A stretch of DNA of 64,000 bases from Pseudomonadota bacterium (GTDB lineage: Bacteria; Pseudomonadota; Alphaproteobacteria; Sphingomonadales; Sphingomonadaceae), in NCBI GenBank assembly GCA_023457895.1, contig JAEXAY010000032.1, forward strand, positions 1 to 64,000. Reading direction: 5' to 3'. Position 1 is the first letter of the stretch; each line of letters opens with the position of its first letter. A program made the position numbers and the translations under genes. The notes below the pieces were generated by a model. The model saw only the letters and a list, made by a program, of their open reading frames with translations. It did not search any database and was not told the DNA's origin. Below are positions 9,577 to 16,893 of the stretch, piece by piece.

Positions 9577-11118
9577 ATGTCTTCCGAACCTTGCTACATC
9601 ACCACCGCGATCAGCTACCCCAATGGGCGTCCGCATATTGGCCACGCTTATGAGGCGATCGCGACCGATGCGATTGCGCGTTTCCGCAAAGCGGAAGGCC
9701 GCGATGTCCGCTTCCAGACCGGCACCGATGAACATGGTTTGAAAATGGCGCAGACGGCGCGCGATAAGGGCATGACTCCCGCTGCGCTTGCTGAGGAAAT
9801 GTCTAATTATTTTCAGGCAATGGCGGACGGCCTTAATATTGATTATGATCGTTTCATTCGCACAACCGATGGCGATCATTATGCGGCCAGCCAGGCGATC
9901 TGGCAGGCAATGGAAGCCAACGGTGACCTTTATCTCGGCCGCTATGAAGGCTGGTATTCGGTGCGCGACGAAGCGTTCTACGATGAAAAGGAACTGAGCG
10001 AAGGGGAAGGGGGCGTCAAGCTATCGCCCCAAGGCACGCCGGTTGAATGGACGGTTGAGGAAAGCTGGTTCTTCCGCCTGTCAAAATATCAAAAGCCGTT
10101 GCTCGATCTCTATGCTGCCAGTCCTCAATTCATTCAGCCCGACAGCCGGCGCAATGAGGTGATCCGCTTTGTTGAAGGAGGGCTTTCTGATCTTTCGGTA
10201 TCGCGTACCAGCTTCGACTGGGGCGTTCCTGTCCCGGGATCTGAAGGCCATGTAATGTATGTCTGGGTCGATGCGCTCACCAATTACCTGACTGGCCTTG
10301 GCTACCCTGACCAAACCGAGTTGTTGACCCATTATTGGCCCCAGGGCGGTGATGTTACGCATATCATCGGCAAGGATATCATTCGTTTCCATACCGTCTA
10401 TTGGCCAGCTTTCCTGATGAGTGCACAATTGCCGCTGCCCCGTCAGGTGTTCGGTCATGGTTTCCTCCTCAATCGCGGTGAGAAAATGTCGAAATCACTC
10501 GGCAATGTGAGCGATCCGATGGAATTGGCCGCGCACTACGGGGTCGACCAGTTGCGTTATTTCCTGTTGCGCGAAGTCAGTTTCGGGCAAGATGGCAGCT
10601 ATTCCGACGAGGCGATCGTTACGCGCTGCAATGCCGATCTAGCCAACAATCTTGGTAATCTGGCGCAGCGCTCGCTGTCGATGATTGCGAAAAATTGCGA
10701 TGCAAAAATTCCGCCGCGAGGAGTTGTCACCGAAGCTGAGACTCATTTGCTGGCTGAATTGTCTGAGGCGCATGTCGAAGCCGTGAAGGCGATGAAGACG
10801 CTCCAGATACATTCTGCGCTTGAAGCGATCTGGAAAGCGGCTTCGAGCGCAAACCAGTATTTTGCCGATCAGGCGCCGTGGGCACTGCGCAAAACGGATC
10901 CGGCCCGCGCGGACACGGTCCTTTATCATACCGCGGAAGCGGTTCGACAACTCGCCGTCCTGGCGCGCTTTGTCATTCCAGATGGCGCGAATAAACTGCT
11001 CGACCTACTGGCGCAACCGGCTGACCGCCGTGACTTTGCCGCGCTCGCTACTCCTATCGAAGAAGCGGTTAGCCTGCCGACGCCTTCGGGTGTATTTCCC
11101 CGCCTGGAGGTTGTGTAA
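9577..11118 (+). CDS. metG: Methionyl-tRNA synthetase
   Basis: Charges tRNA-Met; class I aminoacyl-tRNA synthetase of 513 aa, the short form without the C-terminal tRNA-binding domain. The HIGH signature is exactly HIGH at residues 20-23 and the KMSKS loop is at 303-307 (GEKMSKSLGN). I see no four-cysteine zinc knuckle in the connective domain, as in the zinc-free bacterial subtype. An anticodon-binding helical domain fills about 370-513. The ATG is preceded by GAGGG. It lies 16 bases after holB and 11 before tatD. Confidence 0.96.
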   Translation: MSSEPCYITTAISYPNGRPHIGHAYEAIATDAIARFRKAEGRDVRFQTGTDEHGLKMAQTARDKGMTPAALAEEMSNYFQAMADGLNIDYDRFIRTTDGDHYAASQAIWQAMEANGDLYLGRYEGWYSVRDEAFYDEKELSEGEGGVKLSPQGTPVEWTVEESWFFRLSKYQKPLLDLYAASPQFIQPDSRRNEVIRFVEGGLSDLSVSRTSFDWGVPVPGSEGHVMYVWVDALTNYLTGLGYPDQTELLTHYWPQGGDVTHIIGKDIIRFHTVYWPAFLMSAQLPLPRQVFGHGFLLNRGEKMSKSLGNVSDPMELAAHYGVDQLRYFLLREVSFGQDGSYSDEAIVTRCNADLANNLGNLAQRSLSMIAKNCDAKIPPRGVVTEAETHLLAELSEAHVEAVKAMKTLQIHSALEAIWKAASSANQYFADQAPWALRKTDPARADTVLYHTAEAVRQLAVLARFVIPDGANKLLDLLAQPADRRDFAALATPIEEAVSLPTPSGVFPRLEVV

Positions 11119-11129
11119 ACCGACTGATC

Positions 11130-11906
11130 ATGCTCATCGATTCCCATTGTCACCTGAATTACAAGGGCCTCGCAGAACATCAGCAAGAGGTGCTCATGCG
11201 CGCGCGGCAGGCTGGCGTGACGGCGATGCTCAATATTGCCACACGCGAAGGCGAATGGGATGATGTCCTCGCCGTTGCTGAGGCGCATGACGATGTCTGG
11301 GCCAGTGTCGGCATTCATCCGCATGATGCTGACCAGCATCCGCATATCGATGTCGCCAAGCTCGTCGAGCGGGCGGCAAATCCGCGGGTCGTCGGAATCG
11401 GCGAAACCGGCCTCGACTATTATTACGACAAGTCCGACCGGAACCGTCAGCAGGAGAGCTTCCGCAGCCATATCGCCGCCGCGCACCATACTGGGCTACC
11501 TGTCATCATTCATACCCGCGATGCGGAGGAGGACACGCATGCCATTCTCCAGGAAATGATGGAGGAGGGGGCATATACCGGTGTTATCCATTGTTTCACT
11601 GCGTCACAGGATTTTGCCGATAAAGCTATTGATCTAGGCCTCTATATTTCAATTTCGGGGATCGTGACGTTCAAGAATGCCGCCGAACTCCAACAGACCG
11701 CCAGGACAATTCCTGCCGACCGTTTGCTGGTTGAAACCGACGCGCCATTTTTGGCGCCGGTACCGCATAGGGGCAGATCGGGTGAACCGGCTTTCGTTGC
11801 CGATACTGCAAAGTTTCTGGCACAGTTGCGCGGTGAGGATGAAGCAATATTGCGCGAAACAACCTCCCGTAATTTTTATGCATTGTTCACGAAAGCTCGT
11901 CCGTGA
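11130..11906 (+). CDS. TatD-family metal-dependent hydrolase/DNase
   Basis: 258 aa, a TIM-barrel hydrolase. The metal ligands are recognisable: DSHCHL at residues 4-9, Glu in GIGETGLDYYY, His in HTRDAEED and HCFTAS, and Asp in VETDAPFLAP. The closest relatives are usually annotated TatD/YcfH 3'-5' DNases, and the exact substrate cannot be read from the sequence. The stop overlaps the GTG start of the next gene (GTGA), so the two are coupled. Confidence 0.9.
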   Translation: MLIDSHCHLNYKGLAEHQQEVLMRARQAGVTAMLNIATREGEWDDVLAVAEAHDDVWASVGIHPHDADQHPHIDVAKLVERAANPRVVGIGETGLDYYYDKSDRNRQQESFRSHIAAAHHTGLPVIIHTRDAEEDTHAILQEMMEEGAYTGVIHCFTASQDFADKAIDLGLYISISGIVTFKNAAELQQTARTIPADRLLVETDAPFLAPVPHRGRSGEPAFVADTAKFLAQLRGEDEAILRETTSRNFYALFTKARP

Positions 11907-12667
11907 AAGCAATCATTCTGGGTTGCGGGTCCTCGGCAGGCGTACCGCGCATCGGCGACGACTGGGGAACGCTTAATCCGGCCAATCCAAAAAATCGCCG
12001 GCGCCGGGCGTCGATTCTGGTCGAAATGGCCGGGCGGCGCTTTCTGGTGGATACGAGTCCCGATCTGCGTGAGCAGCTGCTCGACGCCAATATTGACCGT
12101 GTCGACAGCGTAATCTGGACGCATGATCATGCTGATCATTGCCACGGCATTGATGATATACGGGCCCTGGCGATCCGCAATGGAGGGCCGATCGATGCCT
12201 ATGCGCGCCCAGCAACGCGGGATTCGCTAGCCCGGCGATTTGATTATGCGTTCGAAGGCACTGAAATGTATCCAGCGCTCATGGACCTGCATTTGCTACC
12301 CGATCAGTCAGAGATTTTCGGCGTGACTGTTACCGCGGTGGACATGCCACACGGCGCGATAACCAGCGCAGGGCTTACCTTTGAATATGACAATAAAAGA
12401 GTGGGATACGCGACGGACTTCAACCCGATCACCGATGAAATGACAGAGCATTTCCGTAATCTCGATCTGTTTATCGTCGACGCGATGCGCCGCAAGTCGC
12501 ATCCGTTGCATCCAACGCTAGATATGATCCTGCAATGGATCAGCGAGATCAAGCCGACCATGACGGTGCTGACACACATGGACAGCACCATGGACTATGA
12601 ACAGTTGACTCAATCTCTGCCAAATGGGGTAGTGCCGGCCTATGATAATATGTCAGTCTTATTGTGA
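11903..12667 (+). CDS. Metallo-beta-lactamase-fold hydrolase, PhnP-like
   Basis: 254 aa. The zinc-binding signature HDHADHCHG lies at about 74-82, later metal ligands at HGAI and in the DAMRRKSHPLHPT segment, and a C-terminal TVLTHMDSTMDYE. It resembles the PhnP cyclic-phosphate phosphodiesterase group; in alphaproteobacteria it is regularly found after tatD, where its substrate is not known to me. The GTG start at 11903 overlaps the tatD stop by 4 bp. This is the last gene of the dacA-tmk-holB-metG-tatD run. Confidence 0.85.
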   Translation: MKAIILGCGSSAGVPRIGDDWGTLNPANPKNRRRRASILVEMAGRRFLVDTSPDLREQLLDANIDRVDSVIWTHDHADHCHGIDDIRALAIRNGGPIDAYARPATRDSLARRFDYAFEGTEMYPALMDLHLLPDQSEIFGVTVTAVDMPHGAITSAGLTFEYDNKRVGYATDFNPITDEMTEHFRNLDLFIVDAMRRKSHPLHPTLDMILQWISEIKPTMTVLTHMDSTMDYEQLTQSLPNGVVPAYDNMSVLL

Positions 12668-12687
12668 AATCCGGGATTATATTTAAC

Positions 12688-12728
12688 ATAATATATATTA
12701 TCAAACTTATAATTATCTAACTTATAAT
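12688..12728. repeat. AT-rich palindrome and direct repeat upstream of mazG
   Basis: A strongly AT-rich island between the MBL gene and mazG. It contains the perfect 14-bp palindrome ATAATATATATTAT (12688-12701), then AACTTATAAT twice, at 12704-12713 and 12719-12728, 15 bases apart. This could be a promoter region or operator for mazG. No protein can be named. Confidence 0.6.
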
Positions 12729-12804
12729 GGGATTAGAATCGCTGGTTGGCATTCTCTTCTCTCGCTCCTACTTCTGACGATATCTTTGCCTTCTTCAGGA
12801 CATC

Positions 12805-13554
12805 ATGATCGAACGGCTTCTCACCATCATGCGCCAGTTACGTGATCCGGAAACCGGATGCGCGTGGGATATTCAGCAGAATTTCTCGACGATTGCGCCC
12901 TATACGATCGAGGAAGCCTATGAGGTGCTCGATGCTATTGAGCGCGAGGACATGGTCGCACTCAAGGATGAGCTGGGTGACTTGTTGCTCCAGGTAGTAT
13001 TTCATGCGCGCATGGCAGAAGAAGCCGGACTGTTCGATTTTAATGCAGTCGCCGCTGCAATTTCAGACAAGATGATCCGGCGTCATCCGCATGTTTTTGG
13101 AGACAAAGATGAACCGACTCCCGGATGGGAGGCGATCAAGGCCGCTGAACGTGTCCAGTCAGACGATCCGAGCGCGCTTGCGGGTATCGCCAGAGCCCTA
13201 CCTGCCCTTATGGTTGCCGAAAAATTGCAGAAGCGCGCCGCGCGAACGGGCTTCGATTGGCCCGATGCCAAAGGGCCTCTGGACAAGGTGCACGAGGAAC
13301 TGAACGAGTTCTCGGAAGCCGAGACGGAGGCACACCGTCAAGAAGAGTTTGGCGATCTCTTGTTTGCAATGGTTAATCTTGGACGCAAACTTCAGATTGA
13401 TCCTGAAGTCGCGTTACGGCAAGCCAACCTCAAATTCGAACGCCGCTTTCGCGCGATGGAAGTACGTGCGGGGCCCGATGCTTTTGCCCATCTCTCGCTG
13501 GCCGAGCAGGATCAACTGTGGGATGACGTCAAGCGCCAGCCGCCCAGCGGTTGA
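12805..13554 (+). CDS. mazG: Nucleoside triphosphate pyrophosphohydrolase MazG
   Basis: House-cleaning enzyme that converts (d)NTPs to monophosphates plus pyrophosphate; 249 aa with the two MazG repeats of the full-length enzyme. The first repeat carries EEAYEVLDAIERED and DELGDLLLQVVFHARM, the acidic metal-binding helices; the second carries EEFGDLLFAMVNLGRKL. The ATG follows AGGACATC, a good ribosome-binding site. The 3' end runs 26 bp into the end of hflX on the other strand. An AT-rich repeat region lies just upstream. Confidence 0.93.
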   Translation: MIERLLTIMRQLRDPETGCAWDIQQNFSTIAPYTIEEAYEVLDAIEREDMVALKDELGDLLLQVVFHARMAEEAGLFDFNAVAAAISDKMIRRHPHVFGDKDEPTPGWEAIKAAERVQSDDPSALAGIARALPALMVAEKLQKRAARTGFDWPDAKGPLDKVHEELNEFSEAETEAHRQEEFGDLLFAMVNLGRKLQIDPEVALRQANLKFERRFRAMEVRAGPDAFAHLSLAEQDQLWDDVKRQPPSG

Positions 13555-14878
13555 CAAACCGTGCATAGTCCTTGTCAGACAAGCGAACATCCACCGACAA
13601 TTGTCCGTCATTGGCTTGCTGGCCTACTACCTGACCATGTTCGTGCAACCAGGCGAGCGCTTCGCCGGCCGACTGGGAAATCCTGACGCGCCGCAACTGG
13701 TTTCCGATAGTGAGCTTAGCCCCAACCCACGCCCGCGCCGCTTCGATCCCCTCCCCTGTCAAGGCTGAAACCAGTGCGATATCATCGCGTTTTGCTGCTT
13801 CTTCGCGAACCTGCGCAAGACGCTCTGCATCGAGCGCATCAATCTTGTTCCATATCTCGACCACAGGCACTGGGCTCGCATCAGCGGCATGTTCTTCGCC
13901 GCCGATCCCTAACTCCTGCAGTACCAGTTCGACATCGCGTTTTTGTGCCTGACTTTCGGGGTGGGAGATATCTCGGACGTGGATGATGAGGTCGGCCGCA
14001 AGCACTTCTTCGAGCGTTGCGCGGAAAGCTGCGATCAGTTGCGTTGGAAGGTTTGAAACAAAACCCACGGTATCGGACAGGATCACCTTCTCGATACCGG
14101 GTAGCGAAACTTGGCGCATGGTGGGATCCAGCGTTGCGAACAGCAGGTCTTCCGCCATGACATCGCTGCCTGTCAGGCGGTTGAACAGCGTCGATTTACC
14201 CGCATTGGTATATCCCACCAGCGCGACAACCGGCCATGGCGCCCGCTGGCGACGATCACGATGAAGCGACCGGGTGCGTTTGACCTGATCGAGTTCGCGG
14301 CGTAATTTCGCCATCCGGTCCCGGATCATGCGACGATCGGCTTCGATCTGGGTTTCGCCCGGGCCACCGAGGAAGCCAAAGCCGCCGCGCTGGCGTTCTA
14401 GGTGGGTCCAACTGCGAACGAGACGTCCCTGCTGGTAATCGAGGTGCGCGAGCTCAACCTGAAGCCGCCCTTCGGCCGTTGCTGCGCGTTCACCAAAGAT
14501 TTCTAGGATGAGGCCGGTGCGGTCAATGACCTTGGCTTTCAGCGCTTTTTCCAGATTCTGCTGCTGAACCGGTGAAAGTGACGCATCGATAATGACCAGT
14601 TCCACATCGCGTGCTTCAATCTGCGCCGCCAAGTCCTCGATCTGGCCTGATCCAAACAGGGTCGCCGGTTTGACGGAACGGACCCGTAATATCTGGGCAA
14701 GAACAATCTCGACACTGATCGCGAGCGCGAGGCCCTTAGCCTCTTCGAGTTGCGCATCCATATCACGCGCAGACTTCTCCCCTTCCCCCACTGCGCGGCG
14801 AACGATATCAGGCGAGATGACAGCCGCGCGGGTGCCACGCGTCACCTCATTTTCGGATTGCCAAGTAAAGCCGCTCAA
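13529..14878 (-). CDS. hflX: Ribosome-associated GTPase HflX
   Basis: 449 aa. An N-terminal HflX domain (about 25-115, with TLFGSGQIEDLA), a coiled linker containing GGFGFLGGPGETQIE, then a G domain with G1 GYTNAGKST, G3 DTVGFVSNLP and G4 NKID. Known HflX proteins split stalled ribosomes in stress. The ATG overlaps the hfq stop by 4 bp (ATGA), the classic hfq-hflX pairing. Its 3' end overlaps mazG tail to tail. Confidence 0.94.
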   Translation of the reverse strand: MSGFTWQSENEVTRGTRAAVISPDIVRRAVGEGEKSARDMDAQLEEAKGLALAISVEIVLAQILRVRSVKPATLFGSGQIEDLAAQIEARDVELVIIDASLSPVQQQNLEKALKAKVIDRTGLILEIFGERAATAEGRLQVELAHLDYQQGRLVRSWTHLERQRGGFGFLGGPGETQIEADRRMIRDRMAKLRRELDQVKRTRSLHRDRRQRAPWPVVALVGYTNAGKSTLFNRLTGSDVMAEDLLFATLDPTMRQVSLPGIEKVILSDTVGFVSNLPTQLIAAFRATLEEVLAADLIIHVRDISHPESQAQKRDVELVLQELGIGGEEHAADASPVPVVEIWNKIDALDAERLAQVREEAAKRDDIALVSALTGEGIEAARAWVGAKLTIGNQLRRVRISQSAGEALAWLHEHGQVVGQQANDGQLSVDVRLSDKDYARFVNRWAAGA

Positions 14879-15366
14879 GCTTCGGCCGCTTCGCTTTCAC
14901 CGGCGAGATTGATTGGACCAGACGGCTGAATGGTCGAAATTGCATGCTTGTAGACGAGCTGGACCATGTGATCGCGTTCCAGCAGCATGCAGAACAAGTC
15001 AAACGCGGCGACTTCGCCCTGAAGCATAACGCCGTTCACGAGGAACATCGTGACTGGGTCCTTGGCCTTATGCACCGCGCCGAGAAATACCTCCTGCAAC
15101 AGGCGCGATTTTGGCGGCTGTCCCTCAAAGCTTTCACGGATTGGGACAAGATCCATTGTTTGCGACGGCATGATCGTCGATATGGCATGCTTGTAAACGA
15201 GCTGCGACTGGCCATCGCGACGCAGCAACACCGAGAAATTATCAAACCACGTTATGATGCCCTGAAGCTTGACCCCTTTGACCAGAAACATGGTCACCGG
15301 TGTTTTCGTCTTGCGTAGAGAATTCAGGAACACGTCCTGGAGATTATTGACCTTTTCGGACATCAT
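14875..15366 (-). CDS. hfq: RNA chaperone Hfq with two tandem Sm-like domains
   Basis: 163 aa, about twice the usual 75-100. Residues 8-70 and 88-150 are each a complete Hfq domain: both have an Sm1 half (PVTMFLVKGVKLQG and PVTMFLVNGVMLQG) and the Sm2 signature YKHAISTI with the Lys-His pair (59-60 and 140-141). They differ at the proximal-face position after FD (FDNF versus FDLF) and in the rim (RKTK versus HKAK). A short linker (ESFEGQPPK) joins them. Two ATGs sit at the start (15366, 15363); GGAGGG is better spaced for the second. Upstream are 121 non-coding bases after ntrX. Confidence 0.93.
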   Translation of the reverse strand: MMSEKVNNLQDVFLNSLRKTKTPVTMFLVKGVKLQGIITWFDNFSVLLRRDGQSQLVYKHAISTIMPSQTMDLVPIRESFEGQPPKSRLLQEVFLGAVHKAKDPVTMFLVNGVMLQGEVAAFDLFCMLLERDHMVQLVYKHAISTIQPSGPINLAGESEAAEA

Positions 15367-15487
15367 TTGGCCCTCCGGCTCTTGGCGGAACTTTCCGCAG
15401 TTGTCATTTGACTATCGGGCAGAAAGGGCTGCCCTCCCGTTAAGATATATGATGGCGGAAAGAGAAGTCCAGCCGACATATCCAATT

Positions 15488-16882
15488 TCATTCGTCGCCG
15501 TCCGTTTCGCTGCCCAGCCTTGTCTCCGCAATGCCGAGCAGTTTGAGCTTCCGATGCAGGGCCGAACGCTCCATCCCGATGAAAGTTGCGGTGCGTGAAA
15601 CATTCCCGGAAAAACGCCGGATCTGGACACGCAGATATTCGCGTTCAAAATTTTCGCGTGCCTCGCGCAGCGGCGCGCCCATCAGCGATGTAGCAGCCCC
15701 TCCGCCGCCGTGCTGCCCTCCCAGTATTTCGGAAGGGAGCATATCAACGTCAATCTGTGCCAGCCGGTCGCCCGGCGCGAGGATCATCACTCGTTCGATG
15801 ACGTTGCGCAGCTGGCGGACATTCCCGGGCCAGTCATAGGCTTCCAGCGTGGCAAGGGCATCGGGCGACAAGGAGGGTGCTTCGATGCGCCGTTCATTCG
15901 AATAAAACGCAAGAAAATAATTGGCGAGCACGCCGATGTCCTCACGCCGTTCGCGCAGCGCTGGCAAATGAACCGGAACGACATTGAGGCGGTAATAGAG
16001 GTCTTCGCGAAACCGCCGTTCAGCAATTTCGTCGACGAGGTTGCGGGCCGTCCCCGAAACGATCCGGACATCGACCTTGACCTGGCGTGAACCGCCAACG
16101 CGTGTGAAACTCTGGTCAGTCAGAACGCGCAGTATCTTGGCCTGCGTGGTGAGCGGCATGTCAGCCACTTCATCCAGAAACAGGGTGCCTCCATGTGCTT
16201 GCTCGAGATAGCCCGGCTTTACCGTTCCATCGGGCAATTCAACACCGAAAAGCTCTTCTTCGACCGTTTCCGGTTCCATCCGAGCGGAAGTAACCACATG
16301 GAAAGGACCGGATGCGCGATTGCTCCAGCTATGGAGCAATCGGGCCGCGACCTCCTTGCCAACACCCGAAGGGCCTGAAATCAGCACACGCGATCCGGTG
16401 CCAGCCACCCGTTTCAACGTCGCCCGGACATTGTTCATCGTCGTGCTGGTGCCGGTCAATTCCTGAATATGGCCAACACGTGCGCGCAATGCTTCATTTT
16501 CGCGCCGCAAGCGATCGGTTTCGGTCGCCCGTTCGACCATCAGCAACAGTTTTTCAGCCTCGAAGGGTTTTTCGATAAAATCGACGGCACCCTTGCGGAT
16601 CGCCGCGACGGCCGTGTCTATGTTGCCATGCCCGGAAATGACAAGCACGGGAATGGATGGGTCACGCAGCTTTATTTCCTCGAGTAGCTCCAACCCATCC
16701 AGTTTGGACCCCTGAAGCCACACATCGACAAGCGCGAGCGATGGACGACGCTCGGAAATGGCGGCAAGCGCATCATCACTGTCGGCGGCGGTACGGCAAC
16801 TATAGCCTTCATCCTCAAGCACGCCGGCAACGAGTTCGCGGATGTCGCGTTCATCATCGACGATCAAGATATCCAGTGCCAT
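15488..16882 (-). CDS. ntrX: Response regulator NtrX, AAA+ class, without a GAFTGA loop
   Basis: 464 aa: receiver domain (phospho-acceptor Asp53 in LVDVW), AAA+ ATPase (Walker A GPSGVGKE at 170-177, Walker B GGTLFLDEVADMP) and a C-terminal Fis-type helix-turn-helix. Where sigma-54 activators carry GAFTGA, this protein has LFGVELPDGTVKPGYLEQ (211-228), so it probably does not contact sigma-54 in the usual way; I recall the same loss in other alphaproteobacterial NtrX proteins. It pairs with the NtrY kinase 11 bases upstream. Confidence 0.92.
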   Translation of the reverse strand: MALDILIVDDERDIRELVAGVLEDEGYSCRTAADSDDALAAISERRPSLALVDVWLQGSKLDGLELLEEIKLRDPSIPVLVISGHGNIDTAVAAIRKGAVDFIEKPFEAEKLLLMVERATETDRLRRENEALRARVGHIQELTGTSTTMNNVRATLKRVAGTGSRVLISGPSGVGKEVAARLLHSWSNRASGPFHVVTSARMEPETVEEELFGVELPDGTVKPGYLEQAHGGTLFLDEVADMPLTTQAKILRVLTDQSFTRVGGSRQVKVDVRIVSGTARNLVDEIAERRFREDLYYRLNVVPVHLPALRERREDIGVLANYFLAFYSNERRIEAPSLSPDALATLEAYDWPGNVRQLRNVIERVMILAPGDRLAQIDVDMLPSEILGGQHGGGGAATSLMGAPLREARENFEREYLRVQIRRFSGNVSRTATFIGMERSALHRKLKLLGIAETRLGSETDGDE

Positions 16883-16893
16883 AAATCCTTACC

